A stretch of 64,000 bases of DNA, from assembly GCA_021199355.1 (NCBI GenBank), contig JAJQIF010000009.1, forward strand, positions 487,792-551,791. Direction: 5' to 3'. This DNA is from Oscillospiraceae bacterium (GTDB lineage: Bacteria; Bacillota; Clostridia; Oscillospirales; Ruminococcaceae). Shown here piece after piece: positions 15,974-24,603 of this stretch. The position numbers and the translations under genes were made by a program. Every line of letters starts with the position of its first letter. Position 1 is the stretch's first letter. Under the pieces are notes generated by a model. That model searched no databases, was not told the origin of the DNA, and was given only the letters and a program-made list of their open reading frames with translations.

Positions 15974-17062
15974 ATGGAAAGAAAAATCATTCTGTTTATA
16001 GTGATGTTAATATTGCTGACAATCAAAGTGACCGCAACCGATTATGAAAATGAGCTCGGGATAGATTTCAGTGAGATAGAAACAGATAGCGCCGGTGATT
16101 TTCTGGAAGATAACTCTGTTGACGTCTCCAACCCGGAAACGATTTCAAACATCTCGGCAGGTTCAATCCTCAACTATTTCGCTTCGACGTTCAAATCTGC
16201 GCTGAAAAAGCCGGCAAGTGTCTTCATCTGCGTGCTGGTTATATCGCTCGTAAGCGAAGTAGTCATGTCAATCTCTCAACGTTCGGGAATATATGGCGAA
16301 GTCTTCACTCTCATATGTTTTTTGTGTATCACTCCGATGATAATCTCTTCATTTTCCGATATGTTAAGCGTCATGAAGTCACAGGAGACATTTATGGCGT
16401 CATATATACCTATTTTCGCCGCAATAACCGCCGCTTCGGGGAACACAGCGGGAGCAGGCGCATATAACGCTCTTGTGCTCTATGCTTCCGAAGCTGTATC
16501 CCTGATTACCGGACAGGTTCTGAAGCCCATTCTGGTATGTATGCTCGTGATGTCCTGCACTCAGGCGATAAATCCCGATTTACCGAATCTCACAGGCACA
16601 CTCAAAAGAGCTTTGACCTATATCGTCGGAGTTATCATGACGGTATTTGTGGGAGTTATCGGGCTTCAGACTACAGTAGGAAGGGCAGGCAACAGCATCC
16701 TCCTGCGAGCGGGTAGATACCTAGTATCGAGCTTTGTGCCTCTGGTAGGCATGTCATTATCCGAATCATATCAGGCTGTAAGCCAAAGCCTTGGAACCCT
16801 TCGCTCGGCAGTCGGTGCACTCGGAATCGTAATAATAGTCCTGATTCTCGCAGTTCCGATTATCACTATGTGTGTTTACAGAATCACGTTTATAATCCTT
16901 GACTGGACCTGCAGTATTACCGGCTCCTACAGACTCAGCGCGCTTATGAGGGGAATAGGCGATGTATATTCTCTCGGCGTAACACTTCTCATAATATACG
17001 CACTGATGTTTCTGATTTCAACTGGAATGATAATGCTTATCGGCAGTGAGGCATATGTATGA
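15974..17062 (+). CDS. spoIIIAE: Stage III sporulation protein AE
   Basis: 362-aa polytopic membrane protein, the largest of the SpoIIIA set. An N-terminal signal-like helix (IILFIVMLILLTIKVTA) is followed by an extracytoplasmic stretch and about six to seven transmembrane helices. It contains the family region SYIPIFAAITAASGNTAGAGAYN. It starts 3 nt after spoIIIAD and overlaps spoIIIAF by 4 nt (ATGA). Confidence 0.95.
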   Translation: MERKIILFIVMLILLTIKVTATDYENELGIDFSEIETDSAGDFLEDNSVDVSNPETISNISAGSILNYFASTFKSALKKPASVFICVLVISLVSEVVMSISQRSGIYGEVFTLICFLCITPMIISSFSDMLSVMKSQETFMASYIPIFAAITAASGNTAGAGAYNALVLYASEAVSLITGQVLKPILVCMLVMSCTQAINPDLPNLTGTLKRALTYIVGVIMTVFVGVIGLQTTVGRAGNSILLRAGRYLVSSFVPLVGMSLSESYQAVSQSLGTLRSAVGALGIVIIVLILAVPIITMCVYRITFIILDWTCSITGSYRLSALMRGIGDVYSLGVTLLIIYALMFLISTGMIMLIGSEAYV

Positions 17063-17535
17063 CATCTGTAAAGAATATCACCTTGACAGTGTGTATACTG
17101 TCACTTGCGTATATGCTCGTCATGATGCTTACCCCGGATAGCTACAAACAGAAAATGAAAACGGTCATCTCAATTCTGACAGCTCTCACAATAGCCGGAG
17201 CGGTTTTAAACCTTGATTTCACCTTCGATGAGGCTATAGACGCAGATTTGCTTTACGAATCAGATTACAGCTATAACGACTTGGTTATAAGCGAGCTTGA
17301 AGAACGTCTTGCTGAAAGCATTCTTCTGATATATGAGGAGAACGGCATACCGGTAGAAAAAATCTCGGTGGAAACTAATATTGACGAGGATAACGGCATA
17401 TCTATTAGTAAAATAAGCCTGACAATCCCGGGAAGCAGAGAAGCGTACGAAAGCAAAATCCGCAAGGTAACCGGTGACAAAATCGGGGAAGTAACCCTTG
17501 ATATCAGCTTTTCGGAGGACGTAAATGATTCTTGA
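17059..17535 (+). CDS. spoIIIAF: Stage III sporulation protein AF
   Basis: 158-aa protein with two N-terminal transmembrane helices (ITLTVCILSLAYMLVMM, TVISILTALTIAGAVL) and a soluble C-terminal domain (residues about 70-158), the SpoIIIAF architecture. The PDSYKQKMKTVISIL segment links the helices. ATG overlaps the stop of spoIIIAE, and its own 3' end overlaps spoIIIAG by 11 nt. Confidence 0.9.
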   Translation: MTSVKNITLTVCILSLAYMLVMMLTPDSYKQKMKTVISILTALTIAGAVLNLDFTFDEAIDADLLYESDYSYNDLVISELEERLAESILLIYEENGIPVEKISVETNIDEDNGISISKISLTIPGSREAYESKIRKVTGDKIGEVTLDISFSEDVNDS

Positions 17536-18019
17536 CAGACTTAAAGAAAAGTTCAGGCTTTCCGGCAAACAAATCATATATCTAGCAGTAGCTGTGTTGT
17601 CTGTTATTCTCATTCTGGCACTGAACAGCTTTGAAAGCGATGATGAAGATACATCCGATTCGGAAACTATCCCAGACGTGAGCTCAGAGTATGCTGAAGA
17701 GCTCAAGCTTCAGCTCGAAGAGATTATTTCAAAGATTGACGGCGTAGGTGACGTTACGGTCATGCTGACGATAGAGAGCTCTGCTTCTTATGTATACACA
17801 ACAGATATCGAGAAAGATGAGCTCGAAACGAAAACCGAAACAGTAATTATAGGGAATAAGGAGGCGTTGATTGAAAGAATAGATAATCCGCAAGTAAGCG
17901 GAGTACTTGTAGTCTGTACAGGAGGCGATAGGGCAGTAATTCAGGAACAGGTCATAAAAGCGGTTTCTACCGTTTTGGATATACCGTCAAACAAGGTTTA
18001 TGTAGCAAAAAGCAACTAA
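17525..18019 (+). CDS. spoIIIAG: Stage III sporulation protein AG
   Basis: 164-aa bitopic protein that forms a large ring in the mother-cell membrane in Bacillus. One helix (IIYLAVAVLSVILILAL, residues about 17-33), an acidic linker (SDDEDTSDSETIPDV) and a ring-building-motif domain (LEEIISKIDGVGDVTVMLTIES) are visible; VTVMLTIE and VVCTGGDRAVI are characteristic. Ribosome binding site TTCGGAGGACG lies in spoIIIAF. Confidence 0.94.
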   Translation: MILDRLKEKFRLSGKQIIYLAVAVLSVILILALNSFESDDEDTSDSETIPDVSSEYAEELKLQLEEIISKIDGVGDVTVMLTIESSASYVYTTDIEKDELETKTETVIIGNKEALIERIDNPQVSGVLVVCTGGDRAVIQEQVIKAVSTVLDIPSNKVYVAKSN

Positions 18020-18031
18020 GGAGAGATTTCA

Positions 18032-18613
18032 ATGGCAACTGTAATGGCAAAGAAAAACAGAAAATTCAGATTTAATTCAAGAGTTTCCAAGAGACAGATA
18101 ATCATCACATGTCTTGTCCTGCTTCTGGGAATAGCCGTATATGCGAATTACGAGCTCACGAACACCGACTTAAAAGCGACCGATGTCGTTACAAGTCTTG
18201 ATATGAGCGATGTTTACGGCGAAATAACTTATGTAAACGGCACTGAGATAGTCGACTATTCATCAGAAGACTACTTCGCACAGGCAAGGCTCGAAAAGCT
18301 CACATCAAGGGATGAGGCGGTAGAAACTCTTAAGATGATGCTCGACGGCGGAGACATTTCCGATGAAGAGCTTTCAACCTATACCGAAGAGGCGGTGGCG
18401 CTTTCGTCACTTATTGAGAGTGAAACAATAATCGAAAATCTGGTTATCGCCGCAGGCTTTGAAGACTGTGTATGCTATCTTGACGGAGAAAACGCAAATA
18501 TCGTTGTAAAGTCTGAGGGCTTGACAAGTGCACAAGCGGCACAAATCAAAGACATTTTGCTATCGGAAGTGGATGTTCAGAATGAAAATATCAGAATTTT
18601 TGAGGTAAAGTAG
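18032..18613 (+). CDS. spoIIIAH: Stage III sporulation protein AH
   Basis: 193-aa bitopic protein; in Bacillus its extracellular ring-building domain binds SpoIIQ from the forespore. A basic N-terminus (KKNRKFRFNSRVSKRQ) is followed by one helix (IIITCLVLLLGIAVYANYEL) and a domain with the DYFAQARLEKLTSRDEAVE helix and a C-terminal ring-building fold (FEDCVCYLDGENANIVVKSE). AAGGAGAG precedes the ATG. It is the last gene of the operon; no spoIIQ is in the window. Confidence 0.94.
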   Translation: MATVMAKKNRKFRFNSRVSKRQIIITCLVLLLGIAVYANYELTNTDLKATDVVTSLDMSDVYGEITYVNGTEIVDYSSEDYFAQARLEKLTSRDEAVETLKMMLDGGDISDEELSTYTEEAVALSSLIESETIIENLVIAAGFEDCVCYLDGENANIVVKSEGLTSAQAAQIKDILLSEVDVQNENIRIFEVK

Positions 18614-18642
18614 TTGTTTCGGCGACCGATTTGTGCTATACT
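18614..18642 (+). promoter_or_regulatory. Probable sigma-A promoter for asp23-nusB
   Basis: TTGTTT (18614-18619), 17 nt, TATACT (18637-18642), directly after the spoIIIAH stop. It would separate the vegetative housekeeping run from the sporulation operon. Confidence 0.65.
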
Positions 18643-18707
18643 GTATTTGTATATTTATGCGAAGCAGACGCTTCCGTATCTCAGGACGAATATAGGAGGA
18701 CAAATTA

Positions 18708-19070
18708 ATGGAAGTCACAGAAAAGAAAAGAAAGGGAACTCTCAGAGTATCCGAGAATGTCATCATCCAGATTGCCAAGAATGCGGCTTTGGAAGTAAGC
18801 GGCGTTTCAAAGATTTCGGTTCGCCCGTTTGATATACTTAAGATGTTTTCGAGCAAGATGGATAACACCGCAATAAGAGTTACCATGCTCGACGGCGTTG
18901 CAAAAATATCTATTTCGATAATCGTATACAGCGGCTATAATGTAACCAACGTATGCACGCAGATTCAGGATAAGGTCAAAGCCGCAGTTCAGTCGATGAC
19001 AGGCGTGACCGTGTCGAAGGTAAATGTCTCAGTAGTCGATGTTGATTTTTCTGAGAGTCAGTACAAATAA
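18708..19070 (+). CDS. Asp23/Gls24 family envelope-stress protein (YqhY-like)
   Basis: 120-aa Asp23/DUF322 protein: LRVSENVIIQIAKNAALEVSGVSKIS and VAKISISIIVYSGYNV follow the family pattern. In Bacillus the equivalent gene, yqhY, lies between accBC and nusB and affects acetyl-CoA carboxylase activity; here accBC are absent but the link to nusB is kept. AGGAGG precedes the ATG. It is cytoplasmic with no membrane segment. Function is inferred from synteny. Confidence 0.88.
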   Translation: MEVTEKKRKGTLRVSENVIIQIAKNAALEVSGVSKISVRPFDILKMFSSKMDNTAIRVTMLDGVAKISISIIVYSGYNVTNVCTQIQDKVKAAVQSMTGVTVSKVNVSVVDVDFSESQYK

Positions 19071-19072
19071 AA

Positions 19073-19111
19073 ACGGATATAACCAAGCTGATAAAACGGC
19101 TTGGTTTCCGT
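19073..19111 (+). other. Intergenic hairpin between asp23 and nusB
   Basis: AACCAAGC pairs with GCTTGGTT around a 10-nt loop, with an outer ACGG/CCGT stem. There is no T-run after it, so it is more likely a processing or attenuation structure than a terminator. Confidence 0.5.
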
Positions 19112-19148
19112 ACGTTAAAATCATTTCTAAAATAGGCAGGAAGTTTAA

Positions 19149-19553
19149 ATGGGCATTACAAGGCATGATATAAGAGAGTCGGAGTTTATCTTTATCTTCG
19201 AAAAAGCGTTCCGTGACGAATCGCCGGCAGAGCTGATAGAAATCTCCAAAGACAACGAAGCGGTCACTGTTAATGAAGAAGTTATCTCTACGGTTGAAGG
19301 TGTTTATGACCATCTTGAAGAAATAGACGAGATAATATCCAAGTTCAGTACAAAAAGAAGCATCGACAGAATCCCAAAAATTAATCTTGCGGCACTCAGA
19401 CTCGCAGTATACGAAATCAAATACCTTTCGGACAGGATACCTGTTAAGGTTTCGATAAACGAAGCCGTCGATCTCGTCAACAAATACGCTCAGGAATCTG
19501 ACGTTACTTTTGTAAACGGGGTTCTTGGCGCATACTCGAGAAGTCTCTCATGA
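19149..19553 (+). CDS. nusB: Transcription antitermination factor NusB
   Basis: 134-aa all-helical RNA-binding protein that acts with NusE on boxA in rRNA antitermination. It shows the family ends: GITRHDIRESEFIFIFE at the start and RIPKINLAALRLAVYEIKYL with VSINEAVDLVNKYAQ and FVNGVLGA at the end. AGGAAG precedes the ATG. The last codons overlap the next gene by 4 nt (ATGA), so they are translationally coupled. Confidence 0.95.
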   Translation: MGITRHDIRESEFIFIFEKAFRDESPAELIEISKDNEAVTVNEEVISTVEGVYDHLEEIDEIISKFSTKRSIDRIPKINLAALRLAVYEIKYLSDRIPVKVSINEAVDLVNKYAQESDVTFVNGVLGAYSRSLS

Positions 19554-20497
19554 GCAAGCTCTACTTGGGTATTGATACCAGTAATTATACAACCTCCGCC
19601 GCAGTATATGATTCCGAAAGTCGTTCGGTACGTCAGAATAAGAAGCTCTTAAGTGTAAAATCCGGTGAGGTAGGGCTTAGACAGTCAGAAGCTGTATTCC
19701 AGCATGTAAAACAGCTTCCCGATGTTATAGACGGTCTTACAGGAAAGGGCGAGAGTATAACGGCTATAGGCGTTTCCTCGCGTCCGAGAAATATAGAAGG
19801 TTCGTATATGCCGTGCTTTATGGTGGGGGAGACGGTTGCAAAAAGCATTTCTGCGATAGGGAATATCCCCCTTTACGAAACCTCTCATCAGGTGGGTCAC
19901 GTCTTAGCGGCACTTTATTCGTGTCAAAGGCTTGATCTGATAGAAAGCGATAAGCCGTTTATTGCATTTCACGTCAGCGGAGGTACAACTGATTGCCTGC
20001 TCGTAAAAGCGGATAAAGAAGAAGTAATAACGGCAACTGAGATATCATCTTCACTTGATTTAAAAGCGGGACAGCTCATAGACAGAGTCGGTGTAATGCT
20101 CGGGCTTGGATTTCCTTGCGGAAAAGAATTGGAAAAGCTCGCAAGCGAATCGACTGCCGAATTCAAGCCAAGAGCAACAATAAAAGACGGAAGCTGTTGT
20201 CTTTCAGGTATTGAAAATCAGTGCAGAGACATGTTTGACAAAGGCGCAGAAAAGTGCGATATAGCCTTATTTGCACTGAAATCTGTCGAAGCGGCTGTAT
20301 ATGAGATGACCGTATGCGCTATAAATAAATTCGGTTCGCTTCCGATAGTGTACGCCGGAGGTGTCATGTCGGACAAGCTGATACGTGTAAGACTTGAAAA
20401 AGATTTTGATTCTTATTTCGCGGAACCGGCTTTCTCACAAGACAATGCCGTCGGAGTTGCAATATTCTCGGCACTAAAGGACGGGTGTAAACTTTGA
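19550..20497 (+). CDS. TsaD/Kae1-family paralogue (peptidase M22-like)
   Basis: 315-aa ASKHA-fold protein related to TsaD, the t6A37 tRNA threonylcarbamoyl transferase. It starts LYLGIDTSNYTTSAAVYD (phosphate-1-like loop), carries a metal-site variant SHQVGHV (HxxxH spacing, cf. HHxAH in TsaD), FHVSGGTTDCLLV (cf. SGGHT) and IVYAGGVMSDKL. Changes at these motifs and the short length suggest a paralogue rather than the TsaD that makes t6A. It lies between nusB and xseA, where Bacillus has folD, and overlaps both neighbours by 4 nt. Substrate unknown. Confidence 0.8.
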   Translation: MSKLYLGIDTSNYTTSAAVYDSESRSVRQNKKLLSVKSGEVGLRQSEAVFQHVKQLPDVIDGLTGKGESITAIGVSSRPRNIEGSYMPCFMVGETVAKSISAIGNIPLYETSHQVGHVLAALYSCQRLDLIESDKPFIAFHVSGGTTDCLLVKADKEEVITATEISSSLDLKAGQLIDRVGVMLGLGFPCGKELEKLASESTAEFKPRATIKDGSCCLSGIENQCRDMFDKGAEKCDIALFALKSVEAAVYEMTVCAINKFGSLPIVYAGGVMSDKLIRVRLEKDFDSYFAEPAFSQDNAVGVAIFSALKDGCKL

Positions 20498-21690
20498 ATT
20501 CAATACTTTCGGTTTCGGCACTCAATACTTATATTTCATTCAAGCTTAAAAACGACCCGAAGCTAAAGGGTATTGCCGTAAAGGGCGAGATTTCCGATAT
20601 ATCAATCAATTACACGTCGGGGCACATATTCTTTACCCTGACAGACGGAAGCTCAAATATAAGAGCTGTAATGTTTTCGCAAAACGCCTCGAGACTCAGC
20701 TTTTATCCTGAAACAGGACAGGCTGTCATAGCTTTCGGTGGAATAGACGTATACGAGCGAAACGGGGTTTATCAGCTCAACTGCACTCAGCTTGTTCCTG
20801 ACGGAAAGGGCACTGAATATATAGCTTTAGCACAACTAAAGGAACAACTCGCCAAAGATGGCATATTCTCAAAGCCCAAAAAGTCACTTCCGCAGTATCC
20901 TTCAAGAATTGCGGTTGTCACATCACCGTCGGGAGCGGCAATACACGACGTTATGAGCACCGTTTCAAGGAGATATCCTCTTGCAGAGGTTAAGCTTTTT
21001 CCGGCAACGGTTCAGGGGCTTGAAGCTCCGGCGAGCATTTCAAATGCACTTTCACTTGCGGATAAAAGTGAATCCGATGTTATTATACTCACAAGAGGTG
21101 GTGGCTCGGATGACGATTTATCCTGCTTCAATACAAAAGCCGTTGTTATGGCGGTTTACACTTGCATAACTCCGGTTGTTTCCGCTATCGGGCACGAGGT
21201 TGACCTGACTTTATCGGACCTCGTGGCAGATGTAAGAGCCGCAACCCCTACCGCCGCGGCAGAGCTTTGCACTCCCGATATGTCGGCTATTTCCTCGGAA
21301 ATATCGAGACTTAAGCAGGAGATTACAAGATTGACAGACAGAAAGCTTTATGCTCTTTCAAATTCGGTTTCAAGCTACAAATCAATAATTGATGCGTTAT
21401 CGCCGGAGAATAAGCTTATGAGAACAGAGTATCAGCTTGGCACAATGCGAGAGTATATGAAGGCTTCAATTTCTCACAGGCTTAGACTGTACGAAGCACA
21501 GATATCGGGTTGTATTAACACGTTGTCCGCCGCTGACCCGATGAATATACTTGGCAAAGGCTATGCTTTGATTTACAAGGATTCACACCTTGTAACAGAA
21601 AGTTCAGAATTAAGCGGCAGAATACAAATTGTTATGAAAGACGGACAAGCCGAGGCAGAAGTTTTACAAGAAAATGAGGAACAGATATGA
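20494..21690 (+). CDS. xseA: Exodeoxyribonuclease VII large subunit
   Basis: 398-aa catalytic subunit of exonuclease VII, which degrades single-stranded DNA from both ends. An N-terminal OB fold (VKGEISDISINYTSGHIFFTLTD spans residues about 29-51) precedes the catalytic domain with VVTSPSGAAIHDV, ILTRGGGSDDDL and AIGHEVDLTLSDLVAD. A coiled-coil region follows. Start is TTG at 20494, overlapping the previous stop. Its 3' end overlaps xseB by 4 nt. Confidence 0.95.
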   Translation: MNSILSVSALNTYISFKLKNDPKLKGIAVKGEISDISINYTSGHIFFTLTDGSSNIRAVMFSQNASRLSFYPETGQAVIAFGGIDVYERNGVYQLNCTQLVPDGKGTEYIALAQLKEQLAKDGIFSKPKKSLPQYPSRIAVVTSPSGAAIHDVMSTVSRRYPLAEVKLFPATVQGLEAPASISNALSLADKSESDVIILTRGGGSDDDLSCFNTKAVVMAVYTCITPVVSAIGHEVDLTLSDLVADVRAATPTAAAELCTPDMSAISSEISRLKQEITRLTDRKLYALSNSVSSYKSIIDALSPENKLMRTEYQLGTMREYMKASISHRLRLYEAQISGCINTLSAADPMNILGKGYALIYKDSHLVTESSELSGRIQIVMKDGQAEAEVLQENEEQI

Positions 21691-21875
21691 ACTTTGACGA
21701 GTCAATAAAAAGACTGAAAGAAATATGCGCGAAGCTTAACGATGATAAGACATCCCTCGAGGAGACCGTTGCTCTTTATAAGGAGGGCATGGCTCTCTCC
21801 GAAGAGTGCTTGAAGCGTATAAACGATATAAGAAGCGAGCTGAATGAAAGCGAAGGCGACAAAAATGAAGCCTGA
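21687..21875 (+). CDS. xseB: Exodeoxyribonuclease VII small subunit
   Basis: 62-aa helical protein matching the XseB pattern (FDESIKRLKEICAKLNDDK, LEETVALYKEGM, LSEECLKRI). It binds along the XseA coiled coil. ATG overlaps the xseA stop (ATGA), and its 3' end overlaps the ispA start. Confidence 0.94.
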   Translation: MNFDESIKRLKEICAKLNDDKTSLEETVALYKEGMALSEECLKRINDIRSELNESEGDKNEA

Positions 21876-22761
21876 GCTTAAAGCTGTATTTCAGCGTGAT
21901 GTAGAAGCGGTTGACTCGTATCTCTTGGGCAACGGATATATTTCGAAGTCCGATGATGATGAAAATAGAGTAACAGACGCCGAATTTTACGCCCTGACGG
22001 CAGGCGGAAAAAGAATAAGACCGGTTCTTTGTATCGAGTTTTACAAGCTTTTCGGCGGAAAAGGGGATGTAACGGAAATCGCATCATGCCTTGAACTGAT
22101 GCACACGTTTTCTCTCATACACGATGACATGCCGGAAATGGACAATGACGATATGCGAAGGGGCAAGCCCTCTGTACACTGCGCATACGGTGTAGACACA
22201 GCACTTTTAGCCGGCGATGGTCTTGCGATACAGCCATTTGAGATTATCTCTGATAAAGCTCTGAGTGGGGACATATCACCCGAAACTGCAGTCAGGCTCG
22301 TGAACTGTCTTTCAAAAGCGGCAGGGAATCAAGGGATGATAATGGGGCAGAGGCTTGACCTCATTTCCGAAGGGAAGCAAGTCAATTTGGAATTCTTAAA
22401 AAGAATGTCGTCCCTCAAAACCGGTTGTATCCTGAGTGCATCTGCGCAATTCGGAGCAATACTCGCCGGTGCCGATGATAATGACATACAAAAAGCCGCT
22501 GAATATGCGGAGAACTTCGGACTTGCATTCCAGATAATTGACGATATTCTGGATATTACGGGAAGCGAAAACGAGCTCGGAAAGCCAATCGGAAGCGATG
22601 AAAAGCGAAGCAAAGACACCTACGCCACTGTTATGGGTGTAGATGCGGCATACAACGAGGCTAAACGCTATACGGAAACGGCAGTTGCCGCAATTTCGAA
22701 CATAGACGGCTCGGAACTGTTATGCGAGCTTGCATATGACCTGCTTGACAGAAGACATTAA
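21865..22761 (+). CDS. ispA: Polyprenyl (farnesyl/geranyl) diphosphate synthase
   Basis: About 298-aa trans-isoprenyl diphosphate synthase that condenses IPP with allylic diphosphates. The first Asp-rich motif is HDDMPEMDNDDMRRGKPSVH, the second QIIDDILDITGS; GGKRIRPVLC and the K-T/Q motif region (MSSLKTGCILSASA) are also present. The ORF-track start at 21844 lies deeper in xseB; ATG at 21865, 11 nt before the xseB stop, is preferred and gives the usual N-terminus. The gene adjoins dxs, so precursor and chain synthesis are co-expressed. Confidence 0.93.
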   Translation: MKPELKAVFQRDVEAVDSYLLGNGYISKSDDDENRVTDAEFYALTAGGKRIRPVLCIEFYKLFGGKGDVTEIASCLELMHTFSLIHDDMPEMDNDDMRRGKPSVHCAYGVDTALLAGDGLAIQPFEIISDKALSGDISPETAVRLVNCLSKAAGNQGMIMGQRLDLISEGKQVNLEFLKRMSSLKTGCILSASAQFGAILAGADDNDIQKAAEYAENFGLAFQIIDDILDITGSENELGKPIGSDEKRSKDTYATVMGVDAAYNEAKRYTETAVAAISNIDGSELLCELAYDLLDRRH

Positions 22762-22782
22762 CATACGAAAAGAGAGATAGAT

Positions 22783-24603
22783 TTGAAGAACAACCTGCTT
22801 GAGAGCCTTACTCTACCCGAGGATCTGAAAAAGCTCAGCTTGAAAGAAGAACAGGAGCTTTGCGCAGAAATACGCGATAAAATAATCAATACCGTTGCCG
22901 AAAACGGCGGACATTTGTCGTCAAATCTGGGAGTTGTCGAGCTCACCGTTGCGATACATAAAGTTTTTGAATCCCCGAAGGACAAAATAGTTTTCGATGT
23001 CGGGCATCAGTGCTATACCCATAAGCTTCTTACCGGTCGACTCGACGAATTCAATACGATTCGTCAGAAAGGCGGGCTTTCCGGCTTTTCAAATCCCGAA
23101 GAATCTGTTCATGACCCGGTCATAAGCGGTCACAGCTCAACTTCCATCTCATCTGCTCTCGGAATTGCTGAAGCTATGAAGCTGAAGGGAGACAATCATC
23201 ACGCTATCGCAGTTATCGGCGATGGTGCAATGACCGGCGGTCTTTCATACGAAGGTCTCAACAATGCGGGAAGAAGCGGAGCAAATATAATAGTTATCCT
23301 TAATTATAACGAAATGTCCATCTCCAAAAATATCGGCGGCTTGGCGGAATATCTCTCAAAGCTTCGAATCAAAAAATCCTATCGCACAATCAAAAACACC
23401 ACAAGGGGAATTATCTCCGCAGTGCCGTTGGTAGGTAAGCCGGTTTCTGATTTTCTCAGCGACTCAAAGGACGTAGTCAGGGAAAAGATGCTCCACAGTA
23501 CGATGTTTGAGAACCTCGGCTTCCAGTTTGTCGGACCGGTTGACGGACACGACCTTAGTGAGCTCGAAGATGCGCTTTCATATGCAAAGTCTCTCGGCGG
23601 ACCCGTATTGATTCAGGTAAACACAAAGAAGGGCAAAGGCTATAAGCCTGCAGAGAAAAACCCCGGAAACTATCACGGTGTTGCAGGATTCGATGTCAAG
23701 ACCGGTCTTCTGCCGGAGCATAAATTTGATTTCACAGACGCTTTCGGACAAGCTCTTACAAGGCTCGCCGATAAAGATGACAGAATCTGTGCCATTACCG
23801 CATCCATGAAATACGGAACTGGTCTGCAATACTTCAAGAAAAAACACCCCGAAAGATATTTTGACGTAGGAATTGCCGAAGGACATGCCGTGACTTTTGC
23901 GGCAGGACTTGCCGAAATGGGCATGATACCTGTATTTGCGGTCTATTCATCATTCCTCCAGAGAAGTTATGACGAACTTATTCACGATGCCGCAATAGGC
24001 AATGTTCATATGGTAATCAGCATCGACCACGCGGGAATTGTCGGCTCGGACGGCAGAACCCATCAGGGAACCTTCGATATCCCGTTCCTGACTACTATTC
24101 CGAATATCACAATTTACTCTCCCTCAAACTATAAAGAGCTTGAAACCTGCCTCGAAAAAGCGATTTTTGATGACACAGGCATCGCGGTTGTCAGATATCC
24201 GAAATCGGGTGAAGCTTCGGAAACTGTCTGTGAAAGCGATTATGCGGTTACCGAGAGAAACAGCGACACTCTCATCATTTCTTACGGCAGGGAAGCAGGA
24301 GAAGCGGAAAAAGCCGCTGAAAAGCTCGGTTGCGATTTCATGAAGCTTGTCAAGGTGTTCCCACTAAATGGTGAACTCGAAAACATTATATCCGGATATA
24401 ACAAAGCTTATATCTTCGAAGAATGTGAATATGAGGGCTCAATAGGGCAGAAGCTAAAATCTGTGTGCCCGAATGTTGATGCTCACGCAATTAACGGCTT
24501 TGTGCCTCATATGAAGGTGTGTGAAGCTATTGAGCTTTACGTGCTTTCCGAACATCAGATAGAGCTCACTGTCAGGAAAGAGCAAGCCGATGCCAAGGCT
24601 TGA
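22783..24603 (+). CDS. dxs: 1-deoxy-D-xylulose-5-phosphate synthase
   Basis: 606-aa thiamine diphosphate enzyme that makes DXP from pyruvate and glyceraldehyde-3-phosphate, first step of the MEP isoprenoid pathway. Motifs: VFDVGHQCYTHKLLTGR, TPP site VIGDGAMTGGLSYEGLNNAG near residue 145, GPVDGHD, and the transketolase-like pyrimidine domain with FDVGIAEGHAVTFAAGLA. Length is typical, slightly short. The start is TTG at 22783. Its 3' end overlaps tlyA by 14 nt. Confidence 0.96.
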   Translation: MKNNLLESLTLPEDLKKLSLKEEQELCAEIRDKIINTVAENGGHLSSNLGVVELTVAIHKVFESPKDKIVFDVGHQCYTHKLLTGRLDEFNTIRQKGGLSGFSNPEESVHDPVISGHSSTSISSALGIAEAMKLKGDNHHAIAVIGDGAMTGGLSYEGLNNAGRSGANIIVILNYNEMSISKNIGGLAEYLSKLRIKKSYRTIKNTTRGIISAVPLVGKPVSDFLSDSKDVVREKMLHSTMFENLGFQFVGPVDGHDLSELEDALSYAKSLGGPVLIQVNTKKGKGYKPAEKNPGNYHGVAGFDVKTGLLPEHKFDFTDAFGQALTRLADKDDRICAITASMKYGTGLQYFKKKHPERYFDVGIAEGHAVTFAAGLAEMGMIPVFAVYSSFLQRSYDELIHDAAIGNVHMVISIDHAGIVGSDGRTHQGTFDIPFLTTIPNITIYSPSNYKELETCLEKAIFDDTGIAVVRYPKSGEASETVCESDYAVTERNSDTLIISYGREAGEAEKAAEKLGCDFMKLVKVFPLNGELENIISGYNKAYIFEECEYEGSIGQKLKSVCPNVDAHAINGFVPHMKVCEAIELYVLSEHQIELTVRKEQADAKA

